A DNA stretch of 23,380 nt from Dehalococcoidia bacterium UBA2991 (GTDB lineage: Bacteria; Chloroflexota; Dehalococcoidia; Tepidiformales; Tepidiformaceae): assembly GCA_002346645.1 (NCBI GenBank), contig DEAD01000009.1, positions 1 to 23,380 on the forward strand. Direction: 5' to 3'. Within the stretch, counting starts at the first letter, position 1; every line of letters begins with the position of its first letter. The notes beneath the pieces were generated by a model. That model saw only the letters and a program-made list of their open reading frames with translations. It was not told the DNA's origin and made no database searches. A program made the translations under genes and the position numbers. Positions 15,891 through 23,305 of the stretch are shown here, one piece after another.

Positions 15891-17318
15891 ATGGAGATCT
15901 CGCCAGAACCTCCTCAACTTAAGCCCAATCGCTCAAATGTTGTTCGTGGGATTGCATTCACATTGCTTGCGGTGTCTGGCCTTCTGTTGATGTTTGGCCT
16001 TGGGTATGCCGTTAACGATCTTCTTAACGATGATGAGTCTGCAGCACCATCTGAAAATGTAGCCCAAGGGACGCAGGCAAAGGAGGAAGCCGAGGAACGG
16101 GTTCAGCAAGAGGCCAGTGAGGGGTCCACGCTGCAGTTGGGGACCTCTATCCTCGAGGAGGCTTTCGAGATTCTGCAGGATGAGTTTGTCGACAAAGAGA
16201 TTCTCGACGAACGCTCATTTCGAGATGCAGCCATTCGAGGGGCTATCGATTCTCTCAACGATCCGTATACCGAATACCTGAGCCCCGGAGACATCGCCTT
16301 AGGGGTTGGTGGGATCGAGTCAACTTACGAAGGGATCGGCGCGACGGTTACTGATCGGAATGGGGTTGTGCAGATTGTCTCACCCTTCCGGAGCTCCCCG
16401 GCTGAGGAAGCAGGGATCCGCGCTGGGGACATCATCCTAGCTGTGGATGGCGAGTCTTCGGAGGGCTGGACTACCCAGCAGGCTGTCGAACGTATTCGAG
16501 GGCCTCGTGGTACTGAGGTTGTTCTGACTGTGCAGCACACAGACCTCGCGACGGGTGGTGCAGGTCCAGAGATCGAGGACATTACTATTGTTCGTGGCCA
16601 GATCCAGATAGCAAGCGTTTTTACGGAACCCAGGCTAGAGGTGATTCCCGGGGAGACGGGACCAAACATTGTCGATCGTGATGGAAATATCGTAGAAGAT
16701 ATATTTTATGTAAATATTGCACAGTTTCACTCGGATACTCCAGAAGAGCTCGTATCCGTTTTAGAAGACATTGAAAGTGGTCGCTTCAAAGGTTTGATCC
16801 TCGACCTTCGGGGCAATCCTGGGGGTTTCCTCCGTCAGACGGTGCAGGCTACTGACGAGTTTCTTGAGGAGGGCGCGATCCTGAGTGAAATTGATGCAGA
16901 TGGAGATATACAGACGTTCGGAGCTACTCCCGGGGGGGTTGCGACCTCTATTCCTATCGTCGTAATCCAAGATGAGGCCAGCGCAAGTGGTGCAGAGGTT
17001 CTTGCAGCTGCTCTGGTAGATAACGGACGGGCCGTGATTGTTGGCACTAGATCCTTCGGTAAAGGCACTGTTAATCAGCTGCACCCGCTGCGCAAATGCG
17101 GAGCCCCTGAAGGTTGCGGTGCCCTCTATATCACCGTGGGCCGTTGGCTTCGTCCAAATGGACAAGTTATTGAGGGCTTGGGGGTCGCTCCAACCTATGA
17201 AGTGCCCCTCAATGGAGACGATTACATCGACTTTGGGGATCTTCAGATCTTTGCAGCCATAGATGTACTGCGCGGCAGGGAGCTACCGCCCGTGCCGCAG
17301 CAGTCCGAAGGCCAGTAA
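15891..17318 (+). CDS. membrane-anchored PDZ-S41 carboxy-terminal processing protease
   Basis: A 475-residue CtpA/CtpB-type serine protease that trims proteins outside the cytoplasm. The ATG at 15891 is chosen because GGAG lies six bases upstream and the usual short cytoplasmic tail follows; upstream frame extension would overlap the preceding gene. A single membrane helix (about 18-40) leads to a Glu-rich linker, then a PDZ domain (about 130-215, GIGATV near 147), and the S41 core with LDLRGNPGG (303-311). Nucleophile S366 (EASASGAE) and general base K391 (SFGKGTV) are 25 residues apart, as in B. subtilis CtpB as I recall it. It follows a beta-propeller gene and precedes smpB by 51 bases. 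Confidence 0.94.
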   Translation: MEISPEPPQLKPNRSNVVRGIAFTLLAVSGLLLMFGLGYAVNDLLNDDESAAPSENVAQGTQAKEEAEERVQQEASEGSTLQLGTSILEEAFEILQDEFVDKEILDERSFRDAAIRGAIDSLNDPYTEYLSPGDIALGVGGIESTYEGIGATVTDRNGVVQIVSPFRSSPAEEAGIRAGDIILAVDGESSEGWTTQQAVERIRGPRGTEVVLTVQHTDLATGGAGPEIEDITIVRGQIQIASVFTEPRLEVIPGETGPNIVDRDGNIVEDIFYVNIAQFHSDTPEELVSVLEDIESGRFKGLILDLRGNPGGFLRQTVQATDEFLEEGAILSEIDADGDIQTFGATPGGVATSIPIVVIQDEASASGAEVLAAALVDNGRAVIVGTRSFGKGTVNQLHPLRKCGAPEGCGALYITVGRWLRPNGQVIEGLGVAPTYEVPLNGDDYIDFGDLQIFAAIDVLRGRELPPVPQQSEGQ

Positions 17319-17369
17319 CCTATTTGGCACAAGCTTGGGTAAGCGCCCGGTGCGTGCGAGACTGATGCT

Positions 17370-17828
17370 ATGGCTGCTGGAGAGGCAATTGTTGCCAGGA
17401 ACCGTCGGGCTTTTCGAGACTACGAGATCCTCGAAACCTATGAGGCCGGGCTTGTACTGACCGGGACTGAGATCAAGTCCATTCGGCTGGGTAAGGTGGA
17501 TCTTCAGGGCGCATACGGCCGAATTCGCAATAACGAGGCCTGGCTGTTCGAATCGTATATTGCCCCGTATGACAACGCTGGGTACATCAATCATGAGGCG
17601 CGCCGGGATCGAAAGTTGCTGCTCCATAAAAAAGAACTGCGTCGAATACGGGCCTCGCTTGATGAACGAGGGTTAACTCTCGTTCCCCTTAATCTCCACC
17701 TGCGTCGTGGAATGGCCAAAGTTGAGCTAGGGATTGCTCGCGGTATTAAACGTTATGACAAAAGGCGAAAGATTCGGGAGCGGGAGGAAGGCCGGCAAGT
17801 TGCCCGTGCACTTCGCCATTCGGTCTGA
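17370..17828 (+). CDS. smpB: SsrA-binding protein SmpB
   Basis: SmpB binds the tRNA-like part of tmRNA and positions it on stalled ribosomes for trans-translation. The 152-residue protein begins with the family pattern ARNRRAFRDYEILETYEAG and has GTEIKSIRLGKVDLQGAY, ESYIAPY and RRDRKLLLHKKEL; the basic C-terminal tail (KRYDKRRKIREREE) would enter the mRNA channel. The ATG at 17370 has only a weak ribosome site (GAG nine bases upstream). The gene directly precedes ssrA, its RNA partner. Confidence 0.97.
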   Translation: MAAGEAIVARNRRAFRDYEILETYEAGLVLTGTEIKSIRLGKVDLQGAYGRIRNNEAWLFESYIAPYDNAGYINHEARRDRKLLLHKKELRRIRASLDERGLTLVPLNLHLRRGMAKVELGIARGIKRYDKRRKIREREEGRQVARALRHSV

Positions 17829-17866
17829 AGCCTTGCGTAATGCTGGGTGGGATAGAGGAACACCTG

Positions 17867-17875
17867 TGCTACCAT
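17867..17875 (+). promoter_or_regulatory. candidate extended -10 promoter for ssrA
   Basis: TGC-TACCAT (TGn plus four of six -10 matches) lies 10 bases upstream of the mature tmRNA 5' end, which would give a start near 17883 before RNase P trimming. No -35 is recognisable. Confidence 0.3.
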
Positions 17876-17885
17876 TTATGTAATT

Positions 17886-18251
17886 GGGGACGAAAGGAAT
17901 CGACAGGAGGGAACGTAACCGGGTAGCAGGTCGAGGTTGGTCGCCACCCTCGTTAATCAGGCGGCTATTTGAGTAAGCGCCGAAGATCGCGAACTCGCTC
18001 TCGCGGCATAGTCCGTGAGACGTCTCACCGATGTCCCCCTCCCTGACGGGGCGCGGTGAGGCGCCATAAAAGTTGGGGCGCTGTGGGCTGACGCCGATAC
18101 TGCCCACCTAAGATTCATCGGCTGGTTCTTCTGTATTCGCGTCCCACCTGCGGAGCGGAAGAACGAGATCCTAATTGGTGGGAAAGCCTGTAGGACAACT
18201 CGGAGCAGACCTTCGCTGGACCGGGAGTTCGATTCTCCCGCGTCTCCACCA
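17886..18251 (+). ncRNA. ssrA: transfer-messenger RNA (one-piece)
   Basis: tmRNA rescues stalled ribosomes and tags the nascent protein for proteolysis. The 5' GGGGACG (17886-17892) pairs with CGTCTCC (18241-18247), followed by A and an encoded CCA (18249-18251). AATCGACAGG near the 5' end is the usual conserved block, and the T arm GGGAG-TTCGATT-CTCCC is present. The tag frame ends ...GAA GAT CGC GAA CTC GCT CTC GCG GCA TAG (stop at 18009-18011), encoding AEDRELALAA from GCC 17979. The bases GAGTA before AGC 17976 resemble the resume-site signal, so the encoded tag may instead be SAEDRELALAA. smpB lies just upstream. Confidence 0.96.
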
Positions 18252-18262
18252 ACTGAGAGTTA

Positions 18263-18292
18263 CAAACAGGGCGCATTAATGCGCCCTGTTTG
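18263..18292. terminator. bidirectional terminator between ssrA and ispG
   Basis: A perfect 30-base palindrome begins CAAACAGGGCGCA and folds into a GC-rich stem of about 13 bp with a TTAA loop. It lies 12 bases after ssrA and 20 bases before the 3' end of the opposing ispG. TTT on each outer side is short, but the symmetry and position fit a terminator shared by both genes. Confidence 0.75.
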
Positions 18293-18311
18293 GTGTTTAA
18301 GAGCAGGTTCT

Positions 18312-19460
18312 TTAAGTGCGCTCAGAAATGAGGGTGTCTAACTCATACTTCAAACGGTCCAGGACTGCGTCGTATGGGTAGGCGCCCAGCTCCTCCTCGC
18401 CCCGTTTCAAATTGACGAAATTAGGGGCGCACCATAAGCCAAGGTCTGCGTCATCAGTTTCTCCTGGACCATTCACTCGGCAGCCCATGACTGCAATGGT
18501 TATGTCGTATTCCTTTGCGTAGGCCGTCATCTCTTTGACGTCTTGTGCTAACTCGATGAACGCTTCGTTTTCAACACGACTACAACTTGGGCAGCTGATG
18601 ATATTCAGGCCATCTTCTATGAAGTCCGGAACAGATCGAAAGCGTCCAGCCTCGATGTCATTCAGGATTGATCTTCCCGCTTCTACTTCACGCCATTTTT
18701 CTGCGAAGGGGAGCGTTAAAGACACTCGGATGGTGTCTCCTACCCCCTGGCTTAGTAACTGTTCGAACGCTATTCGGGTTTTGATAATGCCTTCGGGAGG
18801 CATGCCGGCTTCGGTGACGCCCAGGTGAAGGGGTATTTCGGGACGTGCTTCCGCAAATCGTTTGTTACCGGCGATCACTTTCCGGGGATCGCTATCCTTC
18901 ATTGAAACTACGTACCTTGTGAAACCTAGATCGTCGAGCATTTTGGTGTGCTCCAGCGCGCTCTCTACCATTGCGGTAACCCCGCCAAGGCCGGGAGGGT
19001 CCGCGCCCTCGTACTTTTCGTCCATTGCAGGATCGACAGAACCACAATTGACGCCGACGCGAATTGCGCAGTCGTTTTCTCCTGCAGTTTCTGCAATGAA
19101 CGCTACCTTCTCCTTAATGGGCTTCGATTTTTCATGGTGGTAAAGATGCCCGGGGTTATAGCGAACCTTGTCAACGTGTGGGGCCACTTGGGTTACGAGT
19201 CGATAGCTTTCCTGCAGGTCTACTACGAAGTTGGCTTCGGGTACGGCCTGTCGTATGCGGGCGAGGCACTCGACGTCCTTTCGACTGTCAACGGCCACGC
19301 GGACTAGACCAGCACCGGCCTCATGGATCATTCGGACTTGTTCAATGGTAGCCTCGATATTTTGGGTCTTGGTGGCGGCCATTGACTGCACAACGACGGG
19401 GGCCCCGCCCCCGATGGTTATTGAACCAGCCTTAACAGGTCGGGTTTCTGCTCGCTTCAT
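18312..19460 (-). CDS. ispG: 4-hydroxy-3-methylbut-2-en-1-yl diphosphate synthase
   Basis: IspG (GcpE) converts methylerythritol cyclodiphosphate to HMBPP, the penultimate MEP-pathway step, using a [4Fe-4S] cluster. The 382-residue protein is of the bacterial type without the plant insert domain. It starts RPVKAGSITIGGGAPVVVQSM, has VRVAVDS and GDTIRVSLT, and supplies cluster ligands C290 and C293 (ISCPSCSR), C327 (MGCRVNGPGE) and E334. No Shine-Dalgarno precedes the ATG; TACACT ends six bases before it, suggesting a leaderless transcript. Alternatively it may be read from the copper operon, whose copA stop is 46 bases upstream. Confidence 0.97.
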   Translation of the reverse strand: MKRAETRPVKAGSITIGGGAPVVVQSMAATKTQNIEATIEQVRMIHEAGAGLVRVAVDSRKDVECLARIRQAVPEANFVVDLQESYRLVTQVAPHVDKVRYNPGHLYHHEKSKPIKEKVAFIAETAGENDCAIRVGVNCGSVDPAMDEKYEGADPPGLGGVTAMVESALEHTKMLDDLGFTRYVVSMKDSDPRKVIAGNKRFAEARPEIPLHLGVTEAGMPPEGIIKTRIAFEQLLSQGVGDTIRVSLTLPFAEKWREVEAGRSILNDIEAGRFRSVPDFIEDGLNIISCPSCSRVENEAFIELAQDVKEMTAYAKEYDITIAVMGCRVNGPGETDDADLGLWCAPNFVNLKRGEEELGAYPYDAVLDRLKYELDTLISERT

Positions 19461-19466
19461 GGGAGG

Positions 19467-19472
19467 AGTGTA
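19467..19472 (-). promoter_or_regulatory. candidate -10 for a leaderless ispG mRNA
   Basis: On the minus strand TACACT ends six bases before the ispG ATG (19460), while the bases between (CCTCCC) are the opposite of a Shine-Dalgarno. No convincing -35 is seen. Confidence 0.35.
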
Positions 19473-19506
19473 GCTCGAGTTCTACAAGCGGCGATAGGAG
19501 GTTGGT

Positions 19507-21837
19507 TTAAGTCCACCACGACCGTGCGAGGCCCGTGAACACGAGAAATGGAACTAATAGCAACGCTGCGATTGATGCCAAAGCTAGTATTGGACCGCGA
19601 TTGAGGTTGGTGAAGTGCTCTTGGGGACCTTCATATACGCTACCGCTGGCTGCAACGATGCTGCCTTGCTGAGTGCGTAGTCGGAGACTGTTGGCCATCA
19701 CGCTTACCGAGCTTAGCGCCATCGCCCCTCCGGCGATGATCGGGTTCAGTAGTCCTGCCATGGCGATTGGAATCGCTAAAACGTTATAGCCGAGGGCCCA
19801 GCTTAGGTTTTGCTTAATGGTTCGGAGGGTGGCGCGGCTTAGCAAGATGGCTTCCCCTATCTTGTCGAGGTCGCCGTTCAAAAGAGTTATGTCGCTAGTT
19901 TCGATGGCTGTATCGGACCCTGTGCTCATTGCAATACTTACATCAGCTTGTGCTAGGGCTGCCGAATCGTTTATTCCGTCTCCGACTACTGCGACACGGA
20001 ATCCTAGTGCTTGTAGTTTTCGCACAAGCTCTAGTTTGTCTTCGGGCCCTAAGCCTGCATGAGCTTCCCGTATTCCTAGGGCATCGGCTGCTGCAAGGAC
20101 GCTTCCTTCGTTATCTCCGCTGGCTATTGCGGTGCGGACCCCCAGAAGGTGAAGCGCATTGATTGCTCTTTTGGCGTTTGGCTTGAGTGGGTCGGCAAAG
20201 GATAGCGCTCCTGTGTAATGTTCATCGACAGAGATGAGGGCAATTGAGTGTCCCTTTTGCTCCAACCTTGCGAGGTCCTGTTCAGTGCTAGGGCTAAGGG
20301 TGATACCACGCTCCTCGAACAGTCTTCTTGTTCCGATGAGAACCTTTTGTCCGCTTACTTCACCGGCTAGTCCCGCTCCCGGCAATGCCTCAAGCTTCTG
20401 TGCGGGAAGGATGTTGAGGCCTCGAGCTTTTGCCTCTTCGACCACGGCTTTACTCAGAGGGTGCTCACTCAGTGATTCGACTGCAGCGGCCCATTCCAAA
20501 GCCGCCTCTTCATTGAGATTTGCTACTGGGACAACTTCAACCAGTTTTGGTTGGCCCTCCGTGAGCGTTCCTGTTTTATCGACCACCATTATGTCTAAGC
20601 GTGCAGCTGCCTCCAACGCTTCCGCATTGCGAATCAGGATTCCCCGCTCTGCTCCCATGCCCATTCCTGCCACTACGGCTGTTGGGGTTGCGAGGCCTAG
20701 CGCACAGGGGCAGGCGATTACAAGCACTGCAACAGCAAACACCATAGCGTCTACGAACGATTCCCCGAGGAAACCCCAGCCAAGGAAGGTTGCTAACGCT
20801 AGGACTAGCACGATTGGCACAAAGACTGCTGTCAGTGAGTCCACCATCCGTTCGATGCGGGCTCTCGACCCCTGCGCTTCTGCTACTAAGGTAGCCATAC
20901 GGTGTAGAACGGTGGCGTCTCCTACTGCGGTTGCTTCGACGTCTAATACTCCATGCTGATTCATGGTTCCGCCGACCACCCGTTCGCCTGGCCCTCGTTC
21001 GACTGGCATCCACTCACCAGTCAAAGAAGATTCATCCAGCACGCTCTCCCCTGCATGTACTATCCCATCCACCGCGATGCGTTCACCAGGCCTTACCCGG
21101 AACACACTGCCCACACTTAAGTGCTCAATCGGTAATGTTTGCTCTACTCCGCCCTGAATTACGTTTACGGACTTGGTTGTGAGGGATAAAAGGGTGCGGA
21201 TGGCACTTCCTGAGCTTCTTCTAGCCCGGTTTTCAAAAAATCTTCCCAGGGTCACGAATAGTAGTACTGCTGCGCTTACATCGAAAAACATCGCTTCGGG
21301 TTGTCTGAATAGAACTACCCAAGCGCTAAATGCGAAGGCGACTGTTGTGCCAATGGCAACTAGTACGTCCATGTTTGGGGTTAGGGCGCGCAAGGCAGGC
21401 CATAGGGACCGGTAAAAGGGCTGGCCCAGTAGCACCTGCACTAGGGCTGCTCCGCCAAGGAGAAGATACCCTGTCAGCTGGTCGCTACCCCCAAAGGTAA
21501 GATCGGCGATATCCATCGCCATGCTGGCGATAATGGTGGGGATTGCCAGAGCTGTTCCAGCAATCAGCGTGACTGACTTTGCCCGCGGTAGGGATTCAAT
21601 GAAAGGCGTGCCTGCGTTGAGCTCAACTGCCTTATAGCCGGCTCTCTCCACGGCGTCGACAAGTTCGTCAGTTGGGATAGCTTCCTCTAGGGAGACGCGG
21701 GCAGTAGCAGATGCAAAATTGACGCTTGCGGTCTCAACGCCTTCTATACGGCTAAGGGTGCGTTCAACTCGTCGCACGCAGGAAGCACAAGTCATGCCCC
21801 CTATTCGCAATGTGATTGCGGGTTGGGCAGAGCTCAT
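19507..21837 (-). CDS. copA: copper-exporting P1B-type ATPase
   Basis: CopA pumps Cu(I) out of the cytoplasm using ATP. The 776-residue protein has one N-terminal heavy-metal domain (GMTCASC, C17/C20), the membrane CPC ion site (376-378), phosphorylated D420 in DKTGTLTEG, SEHPL in the nucleotide domain, GDGIND, and YN plus MALSS in the last canonical helices, all Cu(I)-subgroup signatures. After the usual end (NSLRLR) it continues for 55 residues with an extra hydrophobic segment (ILALASIAALLLVPFLVF) ending RSWWT. The start overlaps the copZ stop by four bases (ATGA). It is the last gene of csoR-copZ-copA, with ispG 46 bases downstream. Confidence 0.96.
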   Translation of the reverse strand: MSSAQPAITLRIGGMTCASCVRRVERTLSRIEGVETASVNFASATARVSLEEAIPTDELVDAVERAGYKAVELNAGTPFIESLPRAKSVTLIAGTALAIPTIIASMAMDIADLTFGGSDQLTGYLLLGGAALVQVLLGQPFYRSLWPALRALTPNMDVLVAIGTTVAFAFSAWVVLFRQPEAMFFDVSAAVLLFVTLGRFFENRARRSSGSAIRTLLSLTTKSVNVIQGGVEQTLPIEHLSVGSVFRVRPGERIAVDGIVHAGESVLDESSLTGEWMPVERGPGERVVGGTMNQHGVLDVEATAVGDATVLHRMATLVAEAQGSRARIERMVDSLTAVFVPIVLVLALATFLGWGFLGESFVDAMVFAVAVLVIACPCALGLATPTAVVAGMGMGAERGILIRNAEALEAAARLDIMVVDKTGTLTEGQPKLVEVVPVANLNEEAALEWAAAVESLSEHPLSKAVVEEAKARGLNILPAQKLEALPGAGLAGEVSGQKVLIGTRRLFEERGITLSPSTEQDLARLEQKGHSIALISVDEHYTGALSFADPLKPNAKRAINALHLLGVRTAIASGDNEGSVLAAADALGIREAHAGLGPEDKLELVRKLQALGFRVAVVGDGINDSAALAQADVSIAMSTGSDTAIETSDITLLNGDLDKIGEAILLSRATLRTIKQNLSWALGYNVLAIPIAMAGLLNPIIAGGAMALSSVSVMANSLRLRTQQGSIVAASGSVYEGPQEHFTNLNRGPILALASIAALLLVPFLVFTGLARSWWT

Positions 21838-22052
21838 GAAGCTGTTGTTTGAGTGGCCTCGTAGCCCTCTTCCGTTATGGCCGCGACGACGGTAGGCAAA
21901 TCAATCCCATCGCCTATGACACTGGCTAATTGAGAATCAAGGTCCACCTTTGCCTCGAGCACGCCCTCTACGCCACTAATAGCTTCCGTAACTGCGCGGA
22001 CGCAGTGCTCGCAGGTCATTCCGGTTACTGTTAATTCGATCTTTTCAGGCAC
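21834..22052 (-). CDS. copZ: copper chaperone CopZ
   Basis: A 72-residue single heavy-metal-associated domain with GMTCEHC (C14/C17), which carries Cu(I) to CopA in the cytosol. The start is GTG at 22052, inside the end of csoR (eight-base overlap), with GGGAGG five bases upstream. The stop overlaps the copA ATG by four bases. The overlaps imply coupled translation of repressor, chaperone and pump. Confidence 0.93.
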   Translation of the reverse strand: MPEKIELTVTGMTCEHCVRAVTEAISGVEGVLEAKVDLDSQLASVIGDGIDLPTVVAAITEEGYEATQTTAS

Positions 22053-22362
22053 TATCGCCTCCCTCTTGGTCCATTTGAATTGCTGTCGTGCTCTCTGTTG
22101 GCCCCTGGATCTTGTATACCCTCAAGAGCTCTTGTACTGCGCGCTCGGATTCTCCATTAGTGACTTGTTCAATCACATGCGTCCGGAGGTGCCCCTCCAG
22201 TACGAGTGCATCCAAGCTACGTAGTGCTCGCTGTACCGATAGCGACAGGTCGAGTAAGTCCAGGCAGTACCGATCCTCCTCAACCTTTTTTTGAAGGGCT
22301 TCAACTTGTCCGGCGATGATCTTCAGACGTCGGCGAGCATGGCTTTGTGTATCTGGAAGCAT
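22045..22362 (-). CDS. csoR: CsoR-family metal-sensing repressor
   Basis: A 105-residue all-helical CsoR/RcnR-family repressor expected to control the copper operon. The ATG at 22362 is chosen because AAGGA lies seven bases upstream and the family's start (SHARRRLKIIAGQVEAL) follows; a longer frame would overlap nfo. Family position Y32-C33 matches the Tyr-Cys of M. tuberculosis CsoR, and H58 (LEGHLRTHV) matches the second ligand. The third ligand, usually Cys in CsoR, is H62. This gives C-H-H instead of C-H-C. RcnR also uses C-H-H, and I recall the same for Thermus thermophilus CsoR. Linkage to copZ and copA makes copper the likely signal. Confidence 0.92.
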   Translation of the reverse strand: MLPDTQSHARRRLKIIAGQVEALQKKVEEDRYCLDLLDLSLSVQRALRSLDALVLEGHLRTHVIEQVTNGESERAVQELLRVYKIQGPTESTTAIQMDQEGGDSA

Positions 22363-22374
22363 AGGACCTTCCTT

Positions 22375-22393
22375 GATAGGGTACCCCCCTATC
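22375..22393. promoter_or_regulatory. candidate CsoR operator
   Basis: GATAGGG (22375-22381) and CCCTATC (22387-22393) form a perfect 7-bp inverted repeat around TACCC, 13 bases before the csoR start and 43 before nfo. The G/C-tract inverted repeat in front of the gene's own operon resembles known CsoR operators. Promoter hexamers for csoR are not clear. Confidence 0.6.
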
Positions 22394-22422
22394 CTAAACG
22401 GGCGCCCACGATCAACGCCGCG

Positions 22423-22428
22423 TAGACT
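22423..22428 (+). promoter_or_regulatory. candidate -10 for a leaderless nfo mRNA
   Basis: TAGACT ends seven bases before the nfo ATG. The only purine-rich run (AAGG) is one base from the ATG, too close to serve as a ribosome site. No good -35 is visible. Confidence 0.35.
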
Positions 22429-22435
22429 CCAAGGC

Positions 22436-23305
22436 ATGCGAGTTGGTGCCCATATCTCTTCAGCTGGAGGCCCTGAAAAGGTCTTTGCTCGTGCCGAGCA
22501 GATTGGCGCCGAGGCAATCCAGCTCTTTGTCTCTCCCCCCCAGCAGTGGCGGTCTCCCAAAATAGGAGAGGAGGTTGTGGCTGAATTCCGAAAAGAAGAC
22601 AAGCGCCTTGGGCTACCCGTTTTCTTTCACGGTATCTATCTAATTAATCTAGGTACACAGGATGAAAAGCTGCTGCATCGTTCTATTGGCTCGCTTCAAC
22701 AATATGTGGAATGGGCAGGAATCCTTGGGGTTGAGGGCACTATCTTTCATGTAGGAAGCCATAAGGGGGCTGGTTTTGCAGCAGTAAAGGAGCAAATTTG
22801 CCTTGCTATGCTCCAAGTTCTTGAAGCTGCTGATAACGAGTCAATGCTGTTGATTGAGAACAACGCTGGGCAAGGCAATGGGATTGGCTCAACTTTTTCA
22901 GAAATTGGGGAAATTATTAGGGGTTGTGATGGCCATCCCCGCATTGGGGTTTGCTTAGATACCTGCCATGCCTTTGCGATGGGCTACGACATCACACAGC
23001 GAGAAGGCTGCGAGCTGGCGATGACCGAATTTGATCAAGAGATAGGCCTAGATCGACTTCGGGCTGTCCATGCTAACGATAGCAAAATGCCTCTCGGGGG
23101 CGTTCGGGATCGGCACGAAAACATAGGTGACGGTCATATGGGCATCGAAGGGTTCAAGGTCATTCTGTCCCACGCCGCTTTTCGCGAGGTGCCCCTGCTT
23201 TTGGAGGTTCCCGGAATTGAGGGGGATGGGCCTGACAGAGAGAACGTTAATCGTCTGAAGCTCATCAGGGAGGAAGTAGGGGCGCAGGGGGTTGATGGGT
23301 TGTGA
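22436..23305 (+). CDS. nfo: endonuclease IV (AP endonuclease)
   Basis: Nfo cuts DNA 5' to abasic sites in base-excision repair, using three zinc ions. The 289-residue protein starts at ATG 22436 (MRVGAHISSAGG, the family's N-terminus); an upstream frame extension would cross csoR and its operator. All nine metal ligands of the E. coli enzyme appear at a constant offset of -4: H65, H105, E141, D175, H178, H212, D225, H227 and E257, in FFHGIYL, IFHVGSH, LIENNAGQG, CLDTCHAF, VHANDSK, RDRHENIG and LLLEVPG. It is divergent from csoR and shares its 73-base control region. Identification is secure. Confidence 0.97.
   Translation: MRVGAHISSAGGPEKVFARAEQIGAEAIQLFVSPPQQWRSPKIGEEVVAEFRKEDKRLGLPVFFHGIYLINLGTQDEKLLHRSIGSLQQYVEWAGILGVEGTIFHVGSHKGAGFAAVKEQICLAMLQVLEAADNESMLLIENNAGQGNGIGSTFSEIGEIIRGCDGHPRIGVCLDTCHAFAMGYDITQREGCELAMTEFDQEIGLDRLRAVHANDSKMPLGGVRDRHENIGDGHMGIEGFKVILSHAAFREVPLLLEVPGIEGDGPDRENVNRLKLIREEVGAQGVDGL

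Noticed and set aside
20234..20959. 241-codon plus-strand open frame inside copA
   Set aside because: It is antisense to the conserved ATPase core and shows Ser/Ala/Thr-rich shadow composition.
22316..22435. 40-codon N-terminal extension of nfo
   Set aside because: It would run antisense through the start of csoR and its operator; the family N-terminus begins at ATG 22436.
22363..22602. 80-codon N-terminal extension of csoR
   Set aside because: It overlaps the nfo coding region; the family starts at 22362, where a good ribosome site exists.
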